A stretch of DNA of 8,441 nt, taken from NCBI GenBank assembly GCA_020722825.1, contig DYKC01000043.1, positions 1-8,441 on the forward strand. The letters run 5' to 3'. How positions within the stretch are numbered: the first letter of the stretch is position 1; every line of letters begins with the position of its first letter. The notes under the pieces are model-generated. The model saw only the letters and a list, made by a program, of their open reading frames with translations, made no database searches and was not told the origin of the DNA. A program made the position numbers and the translations under genes. The stretch comes from Vermiphilus sp. (GTDB lineage Bacteria; Ratteibacteria; UBA8468; B48-G9; JAFGKM01). Below are positions 1-6,245 of the stretch, one piece after another.

Positions 1-23
1 CTCCTGTCTTTTGTTGTGAGGGG

Positions 24-695
24 TTATGATTTATCTGCTCCCTTCACAACTACAACAAACTCTCCCTTTATATCTCTTTCACGATATTCCAAAAATATTT
101 TACGAACCGTTCCGGTCCTGATTTCTTCAAACTTTTTTGTCAGTTCCCTGCAGATTGTCATCTCCCTTTCGGGGAAAATTTCGTTCATAATCTCCAGTGT
201 CTCATTCACCCTGTGTACAGATTCATAAAATACGACTGTTTCATCCCTCTCCTTCAGAGATTCAAGAAACTTTCTTTTTTTCCCTTCTTTCCTCGGGAGA
301 AAACCACAAAAACACACCCTATCGGCAGGCAGTCCGCAAACAGAAAGTGACGCGACAAGAGCAGATGGTCCAGGAACAGGGATTACGGAAATACCCTTTT
401 TAAGTGCCTCGCGAACCAGCAGATACGCGGGGTCGGATATACCCGGTGTCCCGCGGTCGCATACAAGGGCAATCTCCTTACCTTCGCCAAGCATACTAAT
501 TGCTTCCTTCAGCCGCACCCTCTCATTGTCTCTATAGTAACTGACCAGACGTTTTTTTATCCCCAGGTGATTGAGCAGTTTAAGGGTTTCTCTTGTATCT
601 TCACAGAGAACTACATCAACATTTTTTAAAACCTCTACCGCCCTGAAAGTAATATCATTAAGATTGCCTATTGGAGTTGCTACAATATATAACAT
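24..695 (-). CDS. rsmI: 16S rRNA (cytidine-1402-2'-O)-methyltransferase RsmI
   Basis: RsmI uses S-adenosylmethionine to 2'-O-methylate C1402 in the decoding centre of 16S rRNA; it is cytosolic. The tetrapyrrole-methylase fold shows its family motifs in order: LYIVATPIGNLND at the N-terminus, CEDTR, VCDRGTPGISDPA (more often VSDAGTPGISDPG), PVPGPSA, FYESVHR, CRELTKKFEE and a C-terminal GEFVVVV. The reading frame is open to an ATG at 719 (231 aa). I prefer the internal ATG at 695 (223 aa) because a good -10 box, TATAAT, directly abuts the 719 ATG; a transcript from it would begin near 713 and exclude that codon. Neither start has a strong Shine-Dalgarno. The protein is shorter than the ~286 aa E. 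coli enzyme and lacks its C-terminal extension, as many RsmI homologues do. It is transcribed divergently from the apgM-rnf operon. The family call is very secure; the start is moderately so. Confidence 0.93.
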   Translation of the reverse strand: MLYIVATPIGNLNDITFRAVEVLKNVDVVLCEDTRETLKLLNHLGIKKRLVSYYRDNERVRLKEAISMLGEGKEIALVCDRGTPGISDPAYLLVREALKKGISVIPVPGPSALVASLSVCGLPADRVCFCGFLPRKEGKKRKFLESLKERDETVVFYESVHRVNETLEIMNEIFPEREMTICRELTKKFEEIRTGTVRKIFLEYRERDIKGEFVVVVKGADKS

Positions 696-700
696 TTTTC

Positions 701-729
701 TTGACTTTTGGGATGCCATATTATAAACT
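701..729 (+). promoter_or_regulatory. Candidate promoter for the apgM-rnf operon
   Basis: On the plus strand TTGACT (701-706, 5 of 6 matches to the -35 consensus) is followed after 17 bases by TAAACT (724-729, 4 of 6). A TATAAA at 722-727 gives a better -10 but with only 15 bases of spacing. Initiation would fall near 736 and leave a leader of about 84 bases before apgM. The -35 lies inside rsmI, and the -10 physically overlaps the -10 of the opposing rsmI promoter. A second, weaker possibility is TTGGAT (773-778) with GATAAT (797-802), but its start point would fall within the ribosome binding site. Confidence 0.35.
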
Positions 730-748
730 ATTTAGGACTTTTTTGCAA
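720..748 (-). promoter_or_regulatory. Probable sigma70-type promoter for rsmI
   Basis: Read on the minus strand, TTGCAA (748-743) is followed after exactly 17 bases by a perfect TATAAT (725-720). The expected transcription start is near 713, about 18 bases before the ATG at 695. This is a sequence match only; the -35 box matches the consensus at 4 of 6 positions. Confidence 0.55.
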
Positions 749-789
749 CAAATATCCAGTCCTCCCCGGTTGTTGGATAAGGCAAATAG

Positions 790-813
790 ACCTCAAGATA
801 ATATATTGGAGGT
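790..813 (+). promoter_or_regulatory. Possible hairpin over the apgM ribosome binding site
   Basis: ACCTCAA (790-796) can pair with TTgGAGGT (806-813), leaving one bulged G at 808 and a 9-base AT-rich loop. The 3' arm contains the apgM Shine-Dalgarno GGAGGT (808-813), which stands 6 bases before the ATG. If the stem forms in the leader RNA it would partly mask the ribosome binding site. The stem is short and could be chance complementarity to a purine-rich site. Confidence 0.3.
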
Positions 814-819
814 AGTAAA

Positions 820-2034
820 ATGGACTATGACAAAATTTTGCCGGGCATAATAAAAAAGACCGACAGCAAAATACTCCTGATTGTTCTGGACGGGGTCGGC
901 GGACTACCCCATCCTGAAACAGGAAAGACTGAACTTGAAACCGCAAATATCCCTTTTCTTGACGAAATGGCAGCAAATAGTTCCTGCGGAACGGCTGTAC
1001 CGGTACTCAACGGTATAACGCCTGGCAGCGGCCCCGGACATACCTCCCTTTTCGGGTATGACCCCGTTGAAACACAGATAGGGCGAGGTGTACTTGAATG
1101 TCTCGGCATAGATATACCTCTTGATAAGGAGGATGTGGCAATACGTGGTAACTTTGCCACAATAAATGCCGCTGGAATAGTAACAGACAGAAGAGCCGGA
1201 AGGATTGCCACGGAGGAAAACAGAAAAATCGTTTCTCTCATCTCAGAAAACATTCGTGAAATTTCAGGTGTGAAGATAGAAATCCGCACGGTAAAAGAAC
1301 ACAGATGTGCCATAGTACTCAGAGGTTCGGGCTTGTCTCCCAATGTATCCGAAAACGACCCTCAGAAAGATGGCTCTCCACTTAAACCTATAATTGCCCT
1401 CAACAAATCCTCAAAAAAAACAGCCTCTGTCCTCGTTGAATTTGAGAAAAGGGTAATGGAACTGTTGAAAAATGAGGATACCAGAGCAAAAGGCATCCTT
1501 CTCAGGGGAATATCAAAATTGCCGGATATACAGAGTTTTGAGGAAAAGTACAAACTCAATGCGGTATGTATAGCCTCCTATCCGATGTACAGGGGCATAT
1601 CAAAGGTTGTAGGAATGGACATTGCAAAAACAGGAGAGACTCTTGAAGATGAAATTAAAACCCTCAAAGAGGTTTACAACAGATACGATTTTTTCTTCCT
1701 CCACATAAAGAAAACAGACAGTTATGGCGAAGACGGAAACTTTGACGCAAAGGTTCATCTCCTTGAAGAGGCAGACAGGAAACTGAGTTTTCTGAAAAAC
1801 CTTTCATTCGGAAGTATTGCCATAACAGGGGACCATTCAACTCCGGCAGTGATGAAATCACATTCATGGCATCCTGTACCACTTCTCATAAATTCACCAT
1901 ATGCCATCCCTGATGAGGTAAAAAGGTTTACCGAAAGAGAATGTGCAAAGGGTATTTTAGGCAGAATTTATTCCAGTGAGATAATCTACCTTCTGCTTGC
2001 CTATTCATTAAAACTTAACAAATTCGGAGCATGA
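820..2034 (+). CDS. apgM: 2,3-bisphosphoglycerate-independent phosphoglycerate mutase, archaeal type (ApgM)
   Basis: This enzyme interconverts 3- and 2-phosphoglycerate in glycolysis and gluconeogenesis without a bisphosphoglycerate cofactor. It belongs to the metal-dependent alkaline-phosphatase superfamily and is cytosolic. The 404 aa length is normal for ApgM. Visible sites are the metal-binding Asp in LIVLDGVGG (D24), the phospho-accepting serine in TPGSGPGHTSLFGYDP (S70 by homology), HIKKTDSYGEDGNFDAKV (295-312) and TGDHSTPAVMKSHSWHPVP (336-354) carrying D338, H339 and further histidines. In many relatives the central motif reads TDxxGHDG with His as metal ligand; here the residue is Glu304. 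The start is fixed by GGAGGT six bases upstream. The stop lies two bases before the preferred rnfC start, so the gene is the probable head of the rnf operon. Phosphonopyruvate decarboxylase-related members of the same fold are a less likely alternative. Confidence 0.92.
   Translation: MDYDKILPGIIKKTDSKILLIVLDGVGGLPHPETGKTELETANIPFLDEMAANSSCGTAVPVLNGITPGSGPGHTSLFGYDPVETQIGRGVLECLGIDIPLDKEDVAIRGNFATINAAGIVTDRRAGRIATEENRKIVSLISENIREISGVKIEIRTVKEHRCAIVLRGSGLSPNVSENDPQKDGSPLKPIIALNKSSKKTASVLVEFEKRVMELLKNEDTRAKGILLRGISKLPDIQSFEEKYKLNAVCIASYPMYRGISKVVGMDIAKTGETLEDEIKTLKEVYNRYDFFFLHIKKTDSYGEDGNFDAKVHLLEEADRKLSFLKNLSFGSIAITGDHSTPAVMKSHSWHPVPLLINSPYAIPDEVKRFTERECAKGILGRIYSSEIIYLLLAYSLKLNKFGA
2026..2029 (+). 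promoter_or_regulatory. Ribosome binding site deciding the rnfC start
   Basis: GGAG lies in the last codons of apgM. It is only one base from the ATG at 2031, too close to serve it, but 7 bases from the next in-frame ATG at 2037, which is ideal spacing. I therefore start RnfC at 2037. Confidence 0.6.
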
Positions 2035-2036
2035 AA

Positions 2037-3347
2037 ATGTTTGAAGGTGGCTTAAAACTTATTGGCTTCAAGGAGTTGAGCAAGGAAAAGAGAATAGAAG
2101 ATTTTCCTGCTCCCCAACAGGCCGTAATCCCTTTGTCCCAGCATACCGGAATCCCTGCAAAACCAGTCGTAAAAAAGGGCGATAAGGTACTTAAAAGACA
2201 GGTCATAGGTGAAGCCGGTGGGTTTATCAGCAGTCCTGTACACTCAAGCATTTCAGGAACCGTAAAGGGCTTAGAAAACCGCCTGCTGCCCGGGGGCAAA
2301 ACCTCTCTGTCAGTAATCATTGAAAATGACGGTAACGACACTGCCGTTGAAGGTGTACAAAATGACTGGAAAAACATGGAACCCGGCAAGATAATCTCTC
2401 TGGTACAACAGGCAGGCATAGTGGGAATGGGTGGAGCAGCCTTCCCATCTTTCGTAAAGCTCAGTATTCCCAAGGGCAAAAAAGCAGAGTGTGTTATTCT
2501 TAACGGATGTGAATGTGAGCCTTTCCTCACAGCAGACTACAGGGTAATGAAAGAGCACTATGCAGAAGTAATTGAAGGGTTGCTGATAGTATGCAGGGCT
2601 CTTTCCGTCAAACAATCTTATATAGGTATAGAGAGCAACAAAAAAGACATCGCGGTGCTTGTGAAAAAATTTCTTGAAAATCTTCAGACATCGGTCAGCA
2701 TTGAAGTCAGAATATTGCCTGAAAAATATCCACAGGGCAGCGAAAAACACCTTATAAAATCCATTACAGGGAAGGAGGTGCCCTCAGGAGGTCTGCCTGT
2801 GGATGTGGGATGTGTCGTCTTCAACGTACAGACCGTCCTGGCGATAAGAGATGCTGTATGCAGAGGAATACCTCTCACAGAAAGGGTTCTGACCGTAACC
2901 GGACTGGTCAAAACGACAAAAAACCTTAGAGTAAGGATTGGAACACCCATTTCAGATATTCTTGCCTACTGCGGTGCAGACCTGCGGCCCGAACTTAAAA
3001 TTGTTATTGGTGGTCCTATGATGGGAGTCAACATTGCCTCTCCGGAGATTCCTGTAATAAAGAGTACGACAGGCATCATAATAATCCCTGAGGAAATAAC
3101 ACCAGGAGATGAAATACAGCCATGCATAAGGTGCGGGAAATGCATTGAGGTCTGTCCTATGAAACTGGTTCCAGCAGAACTCGGCAGGTATGCTGAAGCA
3201 AAAAACTGGGATATGTGCAGAAATCTGGGCGTGGCAGACTGCATTGAATGCGGATGTTGCAGTTATGTATGTCCGGCAAAAAGACCTCTGGTTGAACTTT
3301 TTAAATGGGCAAAGTCTGAAATAAATAAGGAAGGCAAAAGCAAATGA
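2037..3347 (+). CDS. rnfC: Rnf complex subunit RnfC (ion-translocating ferredoxin:NAD+ oxidoreductase)
   Basis: RnfC is the peripheral NADH-interacting subunit of the Rnf complex, carrying FMN and two 4Fe-4S clusters on the cytoplasmic face. From the 2037 start the protein is 436 aa. An N-terminal barrel-sandwich (GGFISSPVHSSISGTV, about 61-76) is followed by the flavin/nucleotide-binding core with GMGGAAFP and LNGCECEPFLTADYRVM (about 130-171). A later SLBB-like region follows. Two C-terminal 4Fe-4S motifs are CIRCGKCIEVCP (C363, C366, C369, C373) and CIECGCCSYVCP (C402, C405, C408, C412). It lacks the long Ala/Lys-rich tail of the E. coli RsxC protein, as is usual outside the gammaproteobacteria. 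The frame is also open from 2031, which would overlap apgM by ATGA. The stop overlaps the rnfD start by four bases (3344-3347), implying translational coupling. Confidence 0.96.
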   Translation: MFEGGLKLIGFKELSKEKRIEDFPAPQQAVIPLSQHTGIPAKPVVKKGDKVLKRQVIGEAGGFISSPVHSSISGTVKGLENRLLPGGKTSLSVIIENDGNDTAVEGVQNDWKNMEPGKIISLVQQAGIVGMGGAAFPSFVKLSIPKGKKAECVILNGCECEPFLTADYRVMKEHYAEVIEGLLIVCRALSVKQSYIGIESNKKDIAVLVKKFLENLQTSVSIEVRILPEKYPQGSEKHLIKSITGKEVPSGGLPVDVGCVVFNVQTVLAIRDAVCRGIPLTERVLTVTGLVKTTKNLRVRIGTPISDILAYCGADLRPELKIVIGGPMMGVNIASPEIPVIKSTTGIIIIPEEITPGDEIQPCIRCGKCIEVCPMKLVPAELGRYAEAKNWDMCRNLGVADCIECGCCSYVCPAKRPLVELFKWAKSEINKEGKSK

Positions 3348-4291
3348 ATGAGATAAAATGGGCACCACACATCCACAGCAGTGAAACCACTGCAAAGATT
3401 ATGTGGAGTGTGGTAGTTGCATTACTGCCGGCACTGGCAGGAAGCATCTATTTCTTTGGGGCCGCCGCCCTGAAGGTTGTGCTTGTAAGCATCGGCTCCT
3501 GCACAATAAGTGAAACCATCAGCCAGATTATATTCGGCAAAAAGATAAGGGTCAAAGACGGCAGTGCTGTGGTAACAGGTATTCTTCTCGCCTTCGTGCT
3601 TCCTCCGGGCATACCTCTGTGGATGGTCGCGGTCGGAGGTTTTATAGCAATCTTTCTTGCAAAAGAACTTTTCGGAGGTATAGGATTCAATATATTCAAC
3701 CCTGCTCTCATTGCAAGAGCCGTTCTGACCGTTTCCTTCCCGCTTGAGATGACGCAGTTTACTGCTCCTTTCTCTTACAGGTTTGACGCAGTCACCACCG
3801 CCACCCCTCTGGGGATATTAAAAGAGGGTCTGAATGGGCAGATTCCTTCAATGATGAATATGTTTTTAGGAAACAGGGCAGGTTGTATCGGAGAGACAAG
3901 TACACTATTGCTTCTTACAGGATCTATATTCTTACTTTTACGCCGAATTATAACCTGGCATATCCCCATAACATACATCCTGACAGTCGCTTTCCTGTCA
4001 TTTGTTTCAGGACACAATCCTTTATTCCAGATAATGGCGGGGGGACTCATTCTGGGTGCCTTCTTTATGGCAACGGATTATACGACATCGCCTTTAACTG
4101 GAAAGGGAAAGATAATCTTTGCTCTCGGATGCGGTATAATAACGTTTTTGATAAGGGAGAAGGGCGGTTATCCCGAGGGTGTTATGTTCTCCATAATATT
4201 TATGAATATGTTCGTACCACTTATTGACAAATACACACTACCTAAAAAATTCGGCTTGTTACGAACACGACATAATAAACTTTCACTGTAA
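3344..4291 (+). CDS. rnfD: Rnf complex membrane subunit RnfD
   Basis: RnfD is an integral membrane subunit (NqrB/RnfD family) that carries a covalently bound FMN and forms part of the ion-translocating path. The 315 aa product has an N-terminal PHIHS segment and about eight to ten hydrophobic stretches starting near residue 20. The family signature FGGIGFNIFNPALIARA lies at about 110-126. The flavinylation motif is DAVTTATPLG (148-157); by homology FMN is esterified to T154. A second conserved stretch, FMATDYTTSPLT, is at about 241-252. ApbE-type flavin transferase, needed to attach the FMN, is not encoded in the window. A purine-rich site (AAGGAAGG, 3327-3334) precedes the ATG by nine bases, and the gene overlaps rnfC by four bases. 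Confidence 0.96.
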   Translation: MNEIKWAPHIHSSETTAKIMWSVVVALLPALAGSIYFFGAAALKVVLVSIGSCTISETISQIIFGKKIRVKDGSAVVTGILLAFVLPPGIPLWMVAVGGFIAIFLAKELFGGIGFNIFNPALIARAVLTVSFPLEMTQFTAPFSYRFDAVTTATPLGILKEGLNGQIPSMMNMFLGNRAGCIGETSTLLLLTGSIFLLLRRIITWHIPITYILTVAFLSFVSGHNPLFQIMAGGLILGAFFMATDYTTSPLTGKGKIIFALGCGIITFLIREKGGYPEGVMFSIIFMNMFVPLIDKYTLPKKFGLLRTRHNKLSL

Positions 4292-4309
4292 GGGAAAAAG
4301 GATTTTGTA

Positions 4310-4933
4310 ATGAAAAAAACGGAGATTTTTACCGGCATTACAGTAATGTTTACAGTAGCACTGCTATCCGGTTACCTGCTTGCACAGGTATTCAAAATAA
4401 CAAGGGTGCAGATTGAAAAACAGAAAAAGATTGAGGCAGAACGTCTTAATAAAGAGATGTTCCCTGAAGGGGTGAATTTCGTTGAAACTGAACAACAGGG
4501 TCTTTCTTATATATCTGTTCTTGATGCCAAAAAAAATCAGATAGGGATGATATTTGAAATCTCACGGTCAGGCTACGGTGGACCCATCGTAATCAAGGTG
4601 GGAATAGATAATAATCTGCAGGTCAAGGGGGTACGTATACTTGAACATAATGAAACACCTGGCCTGGGAGCAAAGATAACGGACAACAAATTTCTGAACC
4701 AGTTCATAGGGAAAACAGGAAACGAATTGAGCCTGAGGAAATATCATTCGGAAGGGACCATAGATGCGGTAACCGGTGCCACAATTTCCTCAAAAGCGGT
4801 CACTGAAGGAATAGTGGAGATGATAGAAAAAGTCCGTTCTCTTAATATTGCATCTTCCCCCTATTCCAATATTCTCCCTGAAGAGGAAAAAAATAAAAAG
4901 ATGGGTAAAAGCCAAAAAGGAGAAAACAATTGA
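4310..4933 (+). CDS. rnfG: Rnf complex FMN-binding subunit RnfG
   Basis: RnfG is anchored by one N-terminal membrane helix (about residues 7-29), with its FMN-binding domain on the periplasmic side. The 207 aa protein shows the NqrC/RnfG-type segments SGYGGPIVIKVGID (87-100) and EHNETPGLGAKI (112-123). The covalent flavinylation motif is DAVTGATISSKAV (152-164), where T158 is the expected FMN attachment site. The C-terminal 20 or so residues are strongly charged and Lys-rich and are not part of the core fold. It begins 18 bases after rnfD with AAGG 8 bases before the ATG. Its stop is followed after one base by a palindromic repeat that separates it from rnfE. Confidence 0.95.
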   Translation: MKKTEIFTGITVMFTVALLSGYLLAQVFKITRVQIEKQKKIEAERLNKEMFPEGVNFVETEQQGLSYISVLDAKKNQIGMIFEISRSGYGGPIVIKVGIDNNLQVKGVRILEHNETPGLGAKITDNKFLNQFIGKTGNELSLRKYHSEGTIDAVTGATISSKAVTEGIVEMIEKVRSLNIASSPYSNILPEEEKNKKMGKSQKGENN

Positions 4934-4934
4934 G

Positions 4935-4970
4935 AAATCCCCCTTCTTTCAAAGGGGAAAAGGGGGATTT
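4935..4970. repeat. Palindromic G/C-run repeat element between rnfG and rnfE
   Basis: AAATCCCCCTT (4935-4945) and AAGGGGGATTT (4960-4970) form a perfect 11-base inverted repeat around a 14-base spacer. The spacer contains AAAGGGG, which can pair alternatively with CCCCTT. From memory, elements of this look (AAATCCCCCTT...AAGGGGGATTT) occur in many copies in several bacterial lineages as small mobile or MITE-like intergenic repeats. Only one copy is in this window, so its repetitive nature is inferred. There is no U-run after the stem, so it is not an intrinsic terminator, but as RNA it would form a strong hairpin between two operon genes. Read in the rnfE frame it encodes a KSPFFQRGKGGF-like peptide, typical of such repeats when they enter reading frames. 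Confidence 0.7.
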
Positions 4971-4985
4971 GAAGAAGAGGGAAAA

Positions 4986-5609
4986 ATGTCTGCTCAACAT
5001 AAACTGGTAGATACCAAAAGTTTTACTTCGGGGCTGTGGAAGATGAACCCGATACTCTATCTTATGATTGGTCTCTGCCCTCTACTTGCAGTCTCCTCAG
5101 CAGTAAAGGATGCACTCGGTATGGGGGTTGCAGTTATTTTCGTACTGACCGGTGCTAATGTTACCATATCACTAATCAGAAGAGTAGTCCCATCTCACGT
5201 AAGAATCCCTGTATTCATCGTCATAATAGCCACATTTGTCACCACCGTTGACTATTCTTTGACAGCATTCTCACCGCAACTGCACAAAAACCTCGGGGTT
5301 TACCTACCTCTTATGGTGGTGAACTGCATAATACTGGGGAGAGCTGAAGCCTTTGCCTCAAAAAACAATATCATTAATTCCGCTCTTGATGGACTGGGCA
5401 TGGGTCTGGGTTTTACAATAGCAATATTTGTCATATCAGCCATCAGGGAACTACTCGGACAGGGAACGTTTATGGGACTAAACGTGCTGGGCAGAAACTA
5501 TACACCTTTTATCATAATGCTTATGCCGCCCGGGGCATTTCTTGTCATGGGATTTTTAATAGCGTTGAAGAACAGCATTGAAAGGAGAGGCCAGAAAAAT
5601 GTTAAATGA
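4986..5609 (+). CDS. rnfE: Rnf complex membrane subunit RnfE
   Basis: RnfE is one of the paired, inversely oriented membrane subunits (RnfA/RnfE, homologous to NqrE/NqrD) that hold an intramembrane iron-sulfur cluster and help move ions. The 207 aa protein has about six hydrophobic helices. The conserved cysteines lie in LMIGLCPLLAVS (C31) and VVNCIILGRAEAFAS (C114). The second motif, with its RAEAFAS continuation, marks it as RnfE rather than RnfA. The frame is open upstream to an ATG at 4848, but that extension overlaps rnfG and runs through the palindromic repeat. The start at 4986 is chosen for the AGAGGG just upstream and because homologues begin here. The last 11 bases overlap rnfA. Confidence 0.95.
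   Translation: MSAQHKLVDTKSFTSGLWKMNPILYLMIGLCPLLAVSSAVKDALGMGVAVIFVLTGANVTISLIRRVVPSHVRIPVFIVIIATFVTTVDYSLTAFSPQLHKNLGVYLPLMVVNCIILGRAEAFASKNNIINSALDGLGMGLGFTIAIFVISAIRELLGQGTFMGLNVLGRNYTPFIIMLMPPGAFLVMGFLIALKNSIERRGQKNVK
5584..5590 (+). promoter_or_regulatory. Ribosome binding site deciding the rnfA start
   Basis: GGAGAGG within the end of rnfE stands eight bases before the ATG at 5599. It rules against the upstream in-frame ATG at 5578, which lies before this site. Confidence 0.65.
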
Positions 5610-6189
5610 AACCAACCTCGGACTTATCTTTCTTTCAGCCTTTGTTGTCAACAACATACTTTTGATAAGGTTTCTCGGACTCTGCTCCTTTTTCGGTCTA
5701 TCAAATAATGTTAAATCTTCTATCGGTATGGGGATGGCGGTGATATTCGTTACGGTTATGGCATGCAGCATCAGTTGGGCAGTATACACCTACCTTCTCA
5801 TTCCCTTTAAAGTGGAATACCTGAGGACTGTCACCTTCATATTCACAATAGCATCTTTCGTCCAGTTTGAGGAGATAATAATAAAAAAATATATCCCGGC
5901 GCTTTACAAGGCCTTCGGCATATACCTTCCTCTGATAACAACCAACTGTACGATACTGGCTGCGGCATTTCTGGGCATTGACTACAGATTCTCCTTCATA
6001 CAAAACCTCGTCTTTACACTGGGAATTTCAGCAGGCTATTGTTTCGTTATAGTTCTTTTTGCATCCATGCGGGAACGCATTGACGTTTCACCTATACCTG
6101 CAGGTTTCAAGGGGGTACCTATAGCCCTGATATCCGCAGGTCTTATGAGCCTCGCATTCCTCGGGTTCAAGGGACTTTTCAAACTCTGA
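5599..6189 (+). CDS. rnfA: Rnf complex membrane subunit RnfA
   Basis: RnfA is the partner of RnfE in the membrane core. From the 5599 start it is 196 aa, close to the family's usual length, with about six hydrophobic helices. The expected cluster cysteines appear in RFLGLCSFFG (C29) and TTNCTILAAAF (C117). Other family features are FGIYLPLITTNCT (106-118) and the ASMRERI loop followed by the small-residue C-terminal helix. It overlaps the end of rnfE by 11 bases. In the common order rnfC-D-G-E-A-B the next gene should be rnfB; here only 56 bases follow before thiM, so rnfB is missing from this operon. The frame also opens at 5578 (203 aa), less likely given the ribosome binding site. Confidence 0.95.
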   Translation: MLNETNLGLIFLSAFVVNNILLIRFLGLCSFFGLSNNVKSSIGMGMAVIFVTVMACSISWAVYTYLLIPFKVEYLRTVTFIFTIASFVQFEEIIIKKYIPALYKAFGIYLPLITTNCTILAAAFLGIDYRFSFIQNLVFTLGISAGYCFVIVLFASMRERIDVSPIPAGFKGVPIALISAGLMSLAFLGFKGLFKL

Positions 6190-6245
6190 AGTATGAGAAC
6201 CATAGAAGAAAATCTCAGAGTGTAATAAACAGGGAGGAAAATCTT

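Noticed and set aside
825..1343. 172-codon minus-strand frame opposite apgM (and a similar one at 2015-2530 opposite rnfC)
   Set aside because: These lie antisense to strongly conserved coding sequence, have no ribosome binding site and no recognisable motifs; shadow frames.
3781..3793. 13-base identical match GTTTGACGCAGTC in rnfD (3781-3793) and thiM (6516-6528)
   Set aside because: Both encode an F-D-A-V stretch using the same codons; no flanking similarity, so likely coincidence.
4935..4970. Palindrome as an intrinsic terminator or CRISPR repeat
   Set aside because: No T-run follows in either direction, and there is only one copy with no spacer array; it lies inside an operon whose downstream genes are intact.
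4848..4985. Long N-terminal extension of RnfE starting at 4848
   Set aside because: It overlaps the conserved end of rnfG, runs through the palindromic repeat and lacks a good ribosome binding site; family members begin near 4986.
6183..6221. ACTCTGA...TCAGAGT inverted repeat spanning the rnfA stop, as a terminator or attenuator
   Set aside because: The arms are 7 bases with a 25-base loop, low stability and no T-run; probably chance.
6193..6225. Ten-codon frame MRTIEENLRV between rnfA and thiM as a small gene or rnfB remnant
   Set aside because: No ribosome binding site, no cysteine motif and no recognisable similarity; too short to support.
6190..6245. TPP riboswitch before thiM
   Set aside because: The gap is only 56 bases and shows neither the CTGAGA motif nor the conserved downstream partner.
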